From a virus, in the IMG/VR virus record IMGVR_UViG_3300015263_000342, positions 1 through 21,357 of that record: a DNA stretch of 21,357 nucleotides, one strand, 5' to 3'. The notes under the pieces were generated by a model. The model saw only the letters and a program-made list of their open reading frames with translations, was not told where the DNA came from and did not search any database. Positions 1 through 6,404 of the stretch are shown here, one piece after another. The position numbers and the translations under genes are program-made. Numbering within the stretch: the first letter of the stretch is position 1; each line of letters opens with the position of its first letter.

Positions 1-350
1 AAAGGATCTTTAGCTTGGAATATCCAACTATCCCCATATCTACTAGCAGATTCGTAGGTTTGTGATTTTATATGAATATTGAATAGTCCCCATCTCATAT
101 CGGGATCAAAGCTCTTTTTCTTTTTAGAATAGACATTCATATCTGGAGGAATTATATTATGCCTACCACGTTGGAGATATATAAAAAATACTCCCCACTC
201 GGCAAGCTTTCCTATAAAGATATCTTGTTTAATCTTGTCGTAATTAAATTGCTTTCTTTTTTTATAGCAGTCTAAATTAGTAGAGATTACTCTATCCGCA
301 AAATGATCACACAGCTTTATAATGTCGGAATCTAAGAGATACTTGTTCAT
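1..350 (-). CDS. Possible PD-(D/E)XK-type nuclease, 3' end missing
   Basis: The frame is open for 116 codons from an ATG at 348-350 to the left edge, so the C-terminus lies outside the window. The visible part contains GKLAEWGV, then a lysine-rich stretch, FDPDM and, about 12 residues later, NIHIKSQ. An acidic residue followed by a short strand ending in H-x-K with Q two residues on resembles the D...(D/E)xK core of restriction-like nucleases, where the middle acidic residue is sometimes replaced. The upstream alpha-helix with a conserved Glu (KLAEW) also fits that fold. The start overlaps the stop of the micro-lipoprotein gene as ATGA, so the two are probably translationally coupled. The fold assignment is inferred from pattern only, and the missing C-terminus limits it. 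Confidence 0.6.
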   Translation of the reverse strand, partial: MNKYLLDSDIIKLCDHFADRVISTNLDCYKKRKQFNYDKIKQDIFIGKLAEWGVFFIYLQRGRHNIIPPDMNVYSKKKKSFDPDMRWGLFNIHIKSQTYESASRYGDSWIFQAKDP

Positions 351-463
351 CGATTAAAGGTTCCGTTTTCATGATTGCGGGAAATGTTTTCCTCTTTATC
401 AGTGGGAGTACGTTCATGAGTTAGAGCACAAGAACAAAGTAATAGAAGCATTAAGTATTTCAT
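347..463 (-). CDS. Micro-lipoprotein, 38 aa
   Basis: The protein opens with MKYLMLLLLCSCALTHERT: one Lys, a leucine run and a cysteine, which is the layout of a lipoprotein signal peptide. The lipobox would be LLLC or LCSC, so cleavage before Cys10 or Cys12 would leave a short hydrophilic lipid-anchored tail rich in charged residues. A GGAGG site at 471-475 lies seven bases before the ATG, which supports real translation. Its stop overlaps the next start (ATGA). Tiny outer-membrane lipoproteins in phages include o-spanins and superinfection-exclusion proteins. There is no partner i-spanin beside it, so exclusion or another envelope role is equally possible. Function is inferred. Confidence 0.65.
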   Translation of the reverse strand: MKYLMLLLLCSCALTHERTPTDKEENISRNHENGTFNR

Positions 464-465
464 TT

Positions 466-645
466 TTATTCCTCCGTATTAGTAATAACAAGTTCTTCTT
501 CTGGTCGAATTTGATAGCCGCATGCTAGTAGGAACTCTTTGAAATCAGATAAAATATCTGGCAAAGAAACAGCAACCGATTCTATCACAACATTCGTTGT
601 ATCGAACTGATTACTTTTATCCCTTTCTTTTTTAAAAACAAACAT
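466..645 (-). CDS. Hypothetical protein, 59 aa
   Basis: This small acidic protein has no recognised family. It carries a basic N-terminus (VFKKERDK), a central hydrophobic segment (VVIESVAVSLPDIL) that looks like a beta strand and helix, then FKEFLLACGY and a Glu-rich end with EEELVIT. The start is well set: GGAGG lies in the end of the upstream gene and the ATG overlaps its stop as TAATG. The stop is three bases before the micro-lipoprotein start region. The layout suggests a small globular cytoplasmic protein. No function can be given. Confidence 0.65.
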   Translation of the reverse strand: MFVFKKERDKSNQFDTTNVVIESVAVSLPDILSDFKEFLLACGYQIRPEEELVITNTEE

Positions 646-893
646 TATTCATCCTCCGGAATATATTCTCTCTTCCATTCGTACTCTAGATTTCTCACAT
701 AGTTACGAACCTCATCTTTACGAGAACCATGGACCTGTTTTACTAGCACATGTTCATCAACTTCTTTTTCGGTAAGAGGTCGTACACGAGGTTCCATATG
801 CTTCTCAACTAAAGCCAATACTTCGCTAGCATTTCCTTCGTGACCTATTAGCTGTTGCATTTCAGCTAGTAGTTGACTGCGTTTAATACTCAT
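645..893 (-). CDS. Hypothetical protein, 82 aa
   Basis: A charged, probably helical protein that begins MSIKRSQLLAEMQQLIGHEG and ends with an acidic PEDE tail. No catalytic or metal-binding pattern is visible. An AGGGAG ribosome site lies about six bases before the ATG. It overlaps the micro-membrane gene upstream (ATGA) and the 59-aa gene downstream (TAATG), so it is part of one tightly packed minus-strand operon. The family is not recognised. Confidence 0.75.
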   Translation of the reverse strand: MSIKRSQLLAEMQQLIGHEGNASEVLALVEKHMEPRVRPLTEKEVDEHVLVKQVHGSRKDEVRNYVRNLEYEWKREYIPEDE

Positions 894-955
894 GGGTGTC
901 TCCCTACATAATCTAGTAGTATTAGCATTACAATTAAAACTATTATACCCTTCAT
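890..955 (-). CDS. Micro-membrane peptide, 21 aa
   Basis: The peptide is MKGIIVLIVMLILLDYVGRH plus Pro, which is a single hydrophobic segment flanked by Lys and by a short polar end. The ATG forms TAATG with the stop of the upstream 57-aa gene, and the TGA forms ATGA with the next gene. Such perfect nesting between two genes supports real translation despite the length. An in-frame ATG four codons upstream (967) would add MERL. A one-pass inner-membrane location is inferred, and the role is unknown. Confidence 0.5.
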   Translation of the reverse strand: MKGIIVLIVMLILLDYVGRHP

Positions 956-1128
956 TAATCGTTCCATATTTTGTGAGCTTGTAAAGTCAACTCTGTTACT
1001 TTGTCCTGTCCAAGAATATTCATAGCCTGTTTCAAAATATAACTATCAACAAACCCATCTTCTTTGTGCCACATCATCTTATATTCAAGGAACTTTTTAA
1101 TAAGCTCCTCAGCCTCTTGCTCATTCAT
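955..1128 (-). CDS. Hypothetical protein, 57 aa
   Basis: A small soluble-looking protein beginning MNEQEAEELIKKFLEYKMMW and ending AHKIWND. Its helical, charged character with the LIKKFLEYK and LKQAMNIL segments suggests an all-alpha fold. The start lies eight bases inside the end of the upstream 73-aa gene and is preceded by a GGGTGGGAAG purine-rich site. Its stop overlaps the micro-membrane peptide start as TAATG. No known family is recognised. Confidence 0.65.
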   Translation of the reverse strand: MNEQEAEELIKKFLEYKMMWHKEDGFVDSYILKQAMNILGQDKVTELTLQAHKIWND

Positions 1129-1342
1129 CTTCCCACCCCTCTACTGTAATTGTATCTTCATATGGCATCAACTCCAAATCTCTACGTACAATAGTCTTCT
1201 CGTGGGTAGGTTTAAGAAGTTTTAAATCTTCTAATACAGTTAGAATTTCCTTAGCATGCTTGGTTTCATTGTACGAATAATGTCCGGTATTATACCTACG
1301 TAGCACTGAACCAACTAGATCAATTACCATACTTTTTTTCAT
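1121..1342 (-). CDS. Small helical protein, paralogue family member, 73 aa
   Basis: It begins MKKSMVIDLVGSVLRRY and ends TVEGWEDE. The plan is shared with the two tandem genes at 4701-4901 and 4888-5118: MK(K/R)S start, an I/V-rich first helix, a polar loop with N/D/G, a second helix ending in L-x2-L, a (L/P)P-type turn, and a Trp with acidic residues at the end. The three are likely paralogues that arose inside this genome. A CCGGAGGG site about eight bases upstream sets the start. The gene directly follows the broken membrane-protein gene at 1339-1550. Function is unknown. Confidence 0.75.
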   Translation of the reverse strand: MKKSMVIDLVGSVLRRYNTGHYSYNETKHAKEILTVLEDLKLLKPTHEKTIVRRDLELMPYEDTITVEGWEDE

Positions 1343-1550
1343 TGTAAGTTCCCTCCGGACTCTATTTGACTATTATAATGCTGAGCTATGGTTCTTTCAA
1401 AATCTTTCTCAATTTTCATAGTGAGCAGTAGTTCCTCAAGTTTAGAACGATGGATAAGTTCCTTGCCGAGGGCTTTCATAAGAAAGAGATTGATCAAACA
1501 GGAAAGGATTAATAGAGTAATTAAAATAGAGTAATTAAAACGTACATCAT
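1339..1550 (-). pseudogene. Small membrane-protein gene broken by a 14-bp tandem duplication
   Basis: An ATG at 1548-1550 has a GGAG site eight bases upstream and reads MMYVLITLF, then stops. Immediately inside is a perfect 14-bp tandem repeat (1513-1540). If one copy is removed, the frame continues without interruption to a TGA at 1339 and gives a 65-residue protein: MMYVLITLLILSCLINLFLM, a basic KALGKELIHRSK stretch and an acidic helical tail. That is a typical one-pass membrane protein, and its stop then overlaps the next ATG as ATGA, as elsewhere in this operon. The extra 14 bases shift the frame by two. The gene therefore appears inactivated, or the repeat is an assembly or sequencing error. 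Confidence 0.65.
1513..1540. repeat. Perfect 14-bp tandem duplication
   Basis: The unit tagagtaattaaaa occurs at 1513-1526 and again at 1527-1540, and a further two bases match on the left side. It falls inside the hydrophobic N-terminal segment of the small membrane-protein gene at 1339-1550 and shifts its frame. Exact identity of the copies suggests a recent event such as slipped replication. Confidence 0.9.
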
Positions 1551-1562
1551 TTAAAGTTCTCC

Positions 1563-1583
1563 AAAGCCCAGATTTTGCCCATA
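1563..1583 (-). repeat. Copy A of a leader motif ahead of a small membrane-protein gene
   Basis: On the minus strand this reads TATGGGCAAAATCTGGGCTT plus T. A near-identical copy lies at 15332-15353, in both cases a few bases after an upstream stop codon and just before a small membrane-protein gene. As translated from its ATG it gives MGKIWALENFK then a stop. It may be a leader peptide or a shared regulatory site. Confidence 0.5.
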
Positions 1584-1584
1584 C

Positions 1585-3894
1585 TTAGTGACCTTCTCGT
1601 AGGTTCTTAGCAACTTCCGGCTTAGCTACAAGAGGCATAGCTAACGTATTAGTGTCTTCCATGGATGATTGTACCACTGGTTTTACTTCTTCGCAAAGAT
1701 CCTCCCTACAAGTAGCTACTAGCTGATCGTGAATCTGTAAACTTACCCATGCGTCCATCTTATTTTCAATAAATTTCTTTGTCATAGCGATGGCTGCTCT
1801 GTTTACAATAGAAGTTGCAGTAGACTGAATGGGGAAGTTTAGTGCATTGTTTAGGAGATTATTATATTCTTTACGAATAACTTGAAGCTCCCCTAACGAA
1901 ACCCCGGTTTTTTGGGAAATTTTTCTAAGGTTACGAAAGTCGAGAATAGCATCTCCAAACTTGTCGTAAATTTCCTTTACTCTAGGAAGATGGCGAACTC
2001 TGCCAAACTTACTAGTAACTTTGCCAGTAGTTTTTACTTCTCGAAGATACTTGTCCATTTGTACTTTAAGTTTAGGAAATGCTTTAAAGTATCGGCGAAT
2101 GATTAACTCCGCTTCTTCTTCTGAAATGTTCAGACTTTTAGCGAGCTTAAAGGCTTTCATTCCATATCGAATACCGAGAGCGTAGGCTTTGGCATCTTGA
2201 CGAACCTGTGGGTATTTCTTTTTCAGGAAGTTCGGAGCCTTCTTGTCAGCGGAAGCGTCGGAGATTCCTTGCGCCATGATAGCAATTACTGAGTACATAT
2301 CTAGGTTGTCGGTAAAGATTCTAATGAGAGCTTCATCTCCAGCATCGTCAGCGAAACAACGTGGCTCAAGAGATTCATAATCGTCGTCGATAAACTTATA
2401 ACCCGGAGGAGGAATTACTAGTTCCCGAATGGAATCGTTATACTTCTTTACTAACACATGCTCAACGCTGTCTTCATCCTTTGGACGAGGAAGTTGTTGG
2501 AAGTCACTAGAGTATCTGCCAGAAGTAGTACCATGTTGCTTGAAGGTAGGATAGTAAACTCCGTCTTCATGGTTCTCAAGAAATCTATCGTAATAGCTAC
2601 TCTTAATCTTGTTAAGCTTGTTATAAACTCGAAGCTTTTCAGCCCAAGGATGATCCTTAGAAATACTTTCAACAAAATCTTCATTGAATTGCGGAGATCC
2701 TTTGGCTGTTTTTGTAAGAGGCTCGATCCCCATGTAGTTAAATACTAAATCCCCGATTTGAGTCTTGGATTGAATGTTAATTAAGTACTCTGTCTCATTA
2801 TCTTTTTTTAGTAGATTACATCTAATATCCCAAATAGAATTATGACCTAAATAGTGTGCATCATTAGTTAATAGAAATTTCTTCCAGCAACTATCTGGTA
2901 AAGCTTCAATTGTTTTTTTGTTAATCAGAAATTTTCCATTCGTTCCAGTAGGTAGTTCTAGACCTGCATAATCACAAAGCTCCTGAGCAAAAGAACCTTT
3001 ACACGATACTGAATATTGTTCTAATTTAGTTTGAATATAATTACTCCAAGCTGGAGTGTTGTATAAAGCTTCCACAACTTCTTTTTCATATTCAAGAATA
3101 TCTGCAGTAATTCCTGCGTGAAGTTCCTGTAGTCGAGGTAAATCAATGTGAACTCCACGATGCTCCATGCGAATAGTGACATACTTCTGTAGAGGCATTA
3201 CTTCTTGATTGTAAAAGAAATCGTGAAGGTTTTCTTTAATGAGACGTTGCTCATTATGTTGGAACAAACGTAAGGTTAAGTCAACGTCAGCACAAGCATA
3301 CTTAGAGATGATATCCAGATCACCTTTATAGATATCTTTCTGTTTATCGACCCACTTACCACCGTTCTTAATTACAGAATCTTTAAGCTCCATCTGTTCT
3401 TGATTGGCGAAGTCTTGAGAGTCAAGTCCAAGCTCAACAGCCTTTCGAGTACAGACTTCTTTAAGAGCGAATGGACCTTCTTCGTTCAGAGTGTGTTCCA
3501 TTAATTGAGTATCAGCATGTAGACTTGATAGAAGGTTAAATTTAAAATAGTTTATAGTTACTCTAATATCAAAAGAAGCATTGTGCATTATGAGTTTTTT
3601 AGTCTTCAATATACTAAGAAGTTCATCGCACCTTTCTTTTGTATAAAAGGAATGAGTCATGAGGGAGTGAATATATTTATTCCAAAAAAATACTGGGAAG
3701 TAGTATCCTATTTTAGGTTTTCCAGTAAAGGAAAATCCAATAACTTTTTCCTTGCGAACATTAAGTCCTGTAGTTTCTGTATCATAAGCTACATACTCCG
3801 ACTCTTTAAGATGATAGATTGCTTCTTCTAACTTCTCTTCGCTGTCAATTAAAACATATTTCTTACCAAAAATTACGTCGTCTAGTGTGCTCAT
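1585..3894 (-). CDS. Family A DNA polymerase with 3'-5' exonuclease domain
   Basis: This 769-residue enzyme copies the phage genome. The N-terminal DnaQ-like proofreading domain has motif I YDTETTGL (D38, E40), motif II HNASFD (D109) and motif III YACADVD near residue 200. The polymerase domain has motif A DDDYESLEPR, in which the catalytic Asp and the Glu are kept, motif B RQDAKAYALGIRYG, and motif C IHDQLVATC. Two positions are unusual: the O-helix residue equal to E. coli Phe762 is Leu, and motif C has HDQ where HDE is usual. There is no 5' nuclease domain, as in T7-type enzymes. An AAGGA site five bases before the ATG sets the start, which overlaps the upstream 75-aa gene by 32 bases. The family is certain; the effect of the two substitutions is inferred. 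Confidence 0.97.
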   Translation of the reverse strand: MSTLDDVIFGKKYVLIDSEEKLEEAIYHLKESEYVAYDTETTGLNVRKEKVIGFSFTGKPKIGYYFPVFFWNKYIHSLMTHSFYTKERCDELLSILKTKKLIMHNASFDIRVTINYFKFNLLSSLHADTQLMEHTLNEEGPFALKEVCTRKAVELGLDSQDFANQEQMELKDSVIKNGGKWVDKQKDIYKGDLDIISKYACADVDLTLRLFQHNEQRLIKENLHDFFYNQEVMPLQKYVTIRMEHRGVHIDLPRLQELHAGITADILEYEKEVVEALYNTPAWSNYIQTKLEQYSVSCKGSFAQELCDYAGLELPTGTNGKFLINKKTIEALPDSCWKKFLLTNDAHYLGHNSIWDIRCNLLKKDNETEYLINIQSKTQIGDLVFNYMGIEPLTKTAKGSPQFNEDFVESISKDHPWAEKLRVYNKLNKIKSSYYDRFLENHEDGVYYPTFKQHGTTSGRYSSDFQQLPRPKDEDSVEHVLVKKYNDSIRELVIPPPGYKFIDDDYESLEPRCFADDAGDEALIRIFTDNLDMYSVIAIMAQGISDASADKKAPNFLKKKYPQVRQDAKAYALGIRYGMKAFKLAKSLNISEEEAELIIRRYFKAFPKLKVQMDKYLREVKTTGKVTSKFGRVRHLPRVKEIYDKFGDAILDFRNLRKISQKTGVSLGELQVIRKEYNNLLNNALNFPIQSTATSIVNRAAIAMTKKFIENKMDAWVSLQIHDQLVATCREDLCEEVKPVVQSSMEDTNTLAMPLVAKPEVAKNLREGH

Positions 3895-4090
3895 TTAGTT
3901 CCTTATGAATCGTTTCCTTGACTCTCTGTAACTTATTATACGCTCGCACATATCGTTTGAACAACTCATTATTTGTCTGAGCATCTGGGTCCATACATAA
4001 CTCTTCAGCTAAGTTGTCATGCAATACTTGTAGCTTATCCAAGGTTACATCGCCTTCGTTTAAAGTTTCCACTTCAAGTAATCTCTTCAT
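3863..4090 (-). CDS. Hypothetical protein, 75 aa
   Basis: A charged, helical protein that starts MKRLLEVETLNEGDV and ends NEHTRRRNFW. The heptad-like spacing of Leu in DKLQVLHDNLAEEL and the later YNKLQRVKETIHKEL suggests a helical hairpin or coiled coil. It overlaps the polymerase start by 32 bases and the upstream 65-aa gene by four bases. Its position directly before the polymerase might point to a replication-related partner, but that is context only. No family is recognised. Confidence 0.7.
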   Translation of the reverse strand: MKRLLEVETLNEGDVTLDKLQVLHDNLAEELCMDPDAQTNNELFKRYVRAYNKLQRVKETIHKELNEHTRRRNFW

Positions 4091-4284
4091 TCTTTTTCCT
4101 CTGTTTTAGCAACAGGTTCCGTCCACCAGTCAGTAGCTTCCAGATCAGCTTGTGACCAGAATCTTTGAGATAAGTCTAACATAGCATAGTCAACATCTCT
4201 GCGCAAGTCTCGTATATACCAGCCGTCTTTATACTTACGCCTGTTGAATGGGTATCCTGAGTTACGAGCTTCGAGATAGGTCAT
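4087..4284 (-). CDS. Hypothetical protein, 65 aa
   Basis: The protein is rich in aromatic and charged residues: RRKYKDGWYIRDLRRD, then LSQRFWSQADLEATDWW and a KTEEKE tail. No motif is recognised. The abundance of Trp, Tyr and Arg would suit nucleic-acid or protein binding, which is inference. Both ends overlap neighbours by four bases (ATGA), so it is a member of the same operon. Confidence 0.7.
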   Translation of the reverse strand: MTYLEARNSGYPFNRRKYKDGWYIRDLRRDVDYAMLDLSQRFWSQADLEATDWWTEPVAKTEEKE

Positions 4285-4520
4285 AAATTTCCATTTCTTC
4301 TAAAAGCACAGTCGTAAACTTTTCCTGCAGTATAATAATAAACAACATCAAATGGTGCTTTTCTAAGCTGTTCTATGTACGCAGAATTACCAGTCAATAC
4401 CTGCTGTCTAAGTTTTTCATTGCACTTTTCTAATTCGTCAAATTTATGACCTTTATATCGACCATATTGGTACGAAGAAGAAATACTTAATACTATAAGT
4501 ATAATGTACGTTACCTTCAT
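4281..4520 (-). CDS. Membrane-anchored or secreted small protein, 79 aa
   Basis: An N-terminal hydrophobic segment (KVTYIILIVLSISSSYQYG) follows a single Lys and could be a signal anchor or cleavable signal peptide. The rest is hydrophilic: a charged helix FDELEKCNEKLRQQVL, then APFDVVYYYTAGKVYDCAF. Two cysteines could pair outside the cytoplasm. The layout of short anchor plus periplasmic helix resembles small phage envelope proteins, including i-spanin-like ones, but nothing proves that. It overlaps both neighbours by four bases. Confidence 0.65.
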   Translation of the reverse strand: MKVTYIILIVLSISSSYQYGRYKGHKFDELEKCNEKLRQQVLTGNSAYIEQLRKAPFDVVYYYTAGKVYDCAFRRNGNL

Positions 4521-4708
4521 AGCCAGCCAATGTGTACAAGACTCTTAGCGTCTACCTTAAATGTTTTATCTTTGCTTTTCAAAGCCATGCCAAGCTTTTT
4601 AGAACGCATCACATATATTGTCATCGTGTGTCTTCTTGTATCAACTTCAAACATACCAGTGAAGAGGAGTAGTTCGTTGTTAATTGGGCAGTATAATACT
4701 TCAGTCAT
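4517..4708 (-). CDS. Hypothetical protein, 63 aa
   Basis: The start is placed at the ATG at 4706-4708, because GGGAG lies seven bases upstream of it; a longer frame reaching 4726 lacks such a site. The protein (MTEVLYCPINNELLLFTGMF onward) alternates hydrophobic and polar residues and looks like a small beta-rich domain, with a basic RSKKLGMALKSKDK stretch and an end at HIGWL. It overlaps the preceding paralogue gene by eight bases. No family is recognised. Confidence 0.65.
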   Translation of the reverse strand: MTEVLYCPINNELLLFTGMFEVDTRRHTMTIYVMRSKKLGMALKSKDKTFKVDAKSLVHIGWL

Positions 4709-4901
4709 TCTCTGGCTCCCAAGCATTTGTTGTCATCATAGGGCTGTAGTCTACTATATATTCCGGAGGAAGCATGCCAATTGCTTCTAATCGTTTAAGT
4801 ATTCTACTAGCATCTTGTTCATCTCTGCCATCATCGCAGTAATGATTACCAGTTAGACGTAATACGTTTACTATGTGTGTAACAGCTTCACTTCTCTTCA
4901 T
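4701..4901 (-). CDS. Small helical protein, paralogue family member, 66 aa
   Basis: It begins MKRSEAVTHIVNVLRLTG and ends NAWEPEND. The first seven residues are identical to those of its immediate upstream neighbour (4888-5118), and both continue through a polar loop to a helix ending LExxGMxPP. The gene at 1121-1342 is a more distant relative. The tandem pair probably arose by gene duplication and diverged. It overlaps the neighbour by 14 bases. Function is unknown. Confidence 0.75.
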   Translation of the reverse strand: MKRSEAVTHIVNVLRLTGNHYCDDGRDEQDASRILKRLEAIGMLPPEYIVDYSPMMTTNAWEPEND

Positions 4902-5118
4902 TATCCCATCCTAATACTATCCATTGAGGTATGTCAATATGTTCTACAAATACTTGAAACATAGGGTCAGGACAGGCTTGTATAGTTGTATCTGGAGGAT
5001 ACATACCCAAGCTCTCCAAATGATGTAGAATAGCTTCTTCCAGTTCTCCATAGCCATTATCCTTACCATTCATAGCAAGTATCTTGCGTATCTCTTCTAC
5101 TGCTTCAGAGCGTTTCAT
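4888..5118 (-). CDS. Small helical protein, paralogue family member, 76 aa
   Basis: It begins MKRSEAVEEIRKILAMNGK, then LEEAILHHLESLGMYPPD, and ends LGWDNEEK. It is the upstream copy of a tandem pair with 4701-4901, sharing the MKRSEAV start and the LES(L/I)GM-PP turn. Compared with its sister it has a longer C-terminal part containing a Cys-Pro and FVEHIDIPQW. An AGGAAG site lies before the start, inside the end of the 60-aa gene. No known family is recognised. Confidence 0.75.
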   Translation of the reverse strand: MKRSEAVEEIRKILAMNGKDNGYGELEEAILHHLESLGMYPPDTTIQACPDPMFQVFVEHIDIPQWIVLGWDNEEK

Positions 5119-5297
5119 TTCTTCCTCTTTTTCCCAAGTCTCTTTTTAGTCCTATCGTCCAGTATACTTTTCTTTGCAGCATCAACCAAATCATTCAATG
5201 GATCAGGCACTCCGTTCTTTCTATTCTCGTCAGCTTTCTCACAGCGTTTCTTAGCATGTTCTGCAAGTAGTTTGATTATGCCATCAATATCGTTCAT
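5115..5297 (-). CDS. Hypothetical basic protein, 60 aa
   Basis: Begins MNDIDGIIKLLAEHAKKRC and ends in a strongly basic tail (DRTKKRLGKKRKK), which could bind nucleic acid. The middle is polar (NRKNGVPDPLNDLVDAAKKS). An AGGAAA site lies five bases before the ATG. It is the first gene after a 125-base non-coding stretch (5298-5422), so it may be the first gene of a sub-operon. The function is unknown. Confidence 0.65.
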   Translation of the reverse strand: MNDIDGIIKLLAEHAKKRCEKADENRKNGVPDPLNDLVDAAKKSILDDRTKKRLGKKRKK

Positions 5298-5422
5298 AGT
5301 TTTTCCTATAAAAAGGATTTAAAGGCTGCACCTTAAGGTTACATTTACCTTGCCCAACTGTAAGCAAGCACCTACCGTTTATCTAGAATTGTCCCACGCA
5401 CCAGTCGAAGGACAAACGGCTC
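5298..5422 (-). other. Non-coding stretch with inverted repeats, possible structured leader
   Basis: No frame with a ribosome site is seen here. On the minus strand, TTGTCC and GGACAA can pair across about 15 bases, flanked by CCGTT and AACGG. CTTGC...GCAAG follows, then AAGGT-7 nt-ACCTT and AAGG-5 nt-CCTT back to back, ending shortly before the ribosome site of the 60-aa gene. Such density in 125 bases suggests an RNA structure in the 5' leader of the next gene, or a small RNA. It matches no riboswitch class I know, and no T-rich terminator tail is present. Confidence 0.4.
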
Positions 5423-5767
5423 CTATTCTTCTACTATTGTATCATTAAAATAATTTACTTCCAAATCTCTCATATGACTTAAGATATATTTAAGATTAGC
5501 TAAATCTAAAAAAGACATAGTGATCTCTTTTCCGTCTCGCAATTTAATCGTTACTTCAGGTTTACCCAATGTATTGCAAATATCATATACTTTAAAAGAC
5601 AACCTAGTTTCATTTGGATTAGTCCACAATCCACCATCATTCTTTATCTTGAACTTGCGACAGAAGTTTAGTCCTTCACCGGAAGTTTTCATTATGATCT
5701 TGCTAGGAAGCTGTAAGTCGTCTTTTTGTTTTGGACAGATTTCTTTTATTCGTATTTTCTTTTTCAT
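5423..5767 (-). CDS. Hypothetical protein, 114 aa
   Basis: Very basic N-terminus (MKKKIRIKEICPKQKDDLQ), then a segment that looks beta-rich: LSFKVYDIC, KPEVTIKLRDGKEITMSFLD, and a helix LANLKYILSHMRDLEV. The strand-GKE-strand-LDLANLKYIL pattern suggests a small alpha/beta domain. No catalytic pattern is visible. It overlaps the upstream 131-aa gene by four bases and is the last gene before the non-coding stretch at 5298-5422. No family is recognised. Confidence 0.75.
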   Translation of the reverse strand: MKKKIRIKEICPKQKDDLQLPSKIIMKTSGEGLNFCRKFKIKNDGGLWTNPNETRLSFKVYDICNTLGKPEVTIKLRDGKEITMSFLDLANLKYILSHMRDLEVNYFNDTIVEE

Positions 5768-6159
5768 CCCATAAACCTTTCGTTAATTATCTTGCCCAAC
5801 TGAGCAAGCTCCTCTGCATCTAAGAATATCGAATAGTCGCTATCGTCGTTAAGTCTTATACCATGATCTGTCAAGCTAACTTCATAAGCTCCAACTTTAC
5901 CTAGTGGAATATGCAAGAAACGAGATAAGTATTTAGCTATGTCATCGTCGGTTGCAATACGCCAATTGTAAGGCTTAGTGAGGTACATTTCATTTTCATA
6001 GGCTAACCAATTCTGACCATCCCTTACTAAGTCATTACAGCTGTAACGAAACTCACCTCCAATAGAAATACCTCCAGATTCAACAACCATACACAAGCCG
6101 TTGTGAAAACGGTCTGAGCAAATTATGTCACCGGGTTTGAATTTGTCTTGGAATTTCAT
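5764..6159 (-). CDS. Hypothetical protein, 131 aa
   Basis: The N-terminal third (FKPGDIICSDRFHNGLCMVV, then GEFRYSCNDLV) looks like a small beta barrel of the SH3 or KOW type with the F-x-P-G-D-x-I opening common in such folds. The second half has a helix (DDDIAKYLSRFLHIP), then VSLTDHGIRLND and a final helix EELAQLGKIINERF. An AGAGGG site precedes the ATG. Its end overlaps the 114-aa gene by four bases. The fold is inferred; the role is unknown. Confidence 0.75.
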   Translation of the reverse strand: MKFQDKFKPGDIICSDRFHNGLCMVVESGGISIGGEFRYSCNDLVRDGQNWLAYENEMYLTKPYNWRIATDDDIAKYLSRFLHIPLGKVGAYEVSLTDHGIRLNDDSDYSIFLDAEELAQLGKIINERFMG

Positions 6160-6167
6160 TTAGCCCT

Positions 6168-6404
6168 CTAATTATAAGGTAATCCTAGAATACCCGCTAT
6201 TCTATTTTTATAAAAAGTTACTAAGTTATTGTCGCCAATTCTCCTCGATACTTCTAAGGCTACAAATAATTCAGGTAACTCTGTATTAGAGAATCTATAG
6301 TCTATGAGCTTTCTTATTTCATCAAATACTTCATCTGTAAACATTTTGTCATTAGACAAATACAACTCGTTTCTTATTTTTTTATTCTTTATTGTGTTAT
6401 CCAT
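6168..6404 (-). CDS. Hypothetical protein, 78 aa
   Basis: Starts MDNTIKNKKIRNELYLSNDK and is probably all-alpha: DEVFDEIRKLIDYRF, LPELFVALEVSRRI and LVTFYKNRIAGILGL. No motif is recognised. It overlaps the end of the intein-split gene by eight bases. There is an eight-base gap to the next gene. Confidence 0.65.
   Translation of the reverse strand: MDNTIKNKKIRNELYLSNDKMFTDEVFDEIRKLIDYRFSNTELPELFVALEVSRRIGDNNLVTFYKNRIAGILGLPYN

Noticed and set aside
1585-3894. Plus-strand frames within the polymerase gene (for example 1912-2106, 2458-2748, 3583-3831)
   Set aside because: They have no ribosome sites and lie wholly within a certain gene on the other strand.
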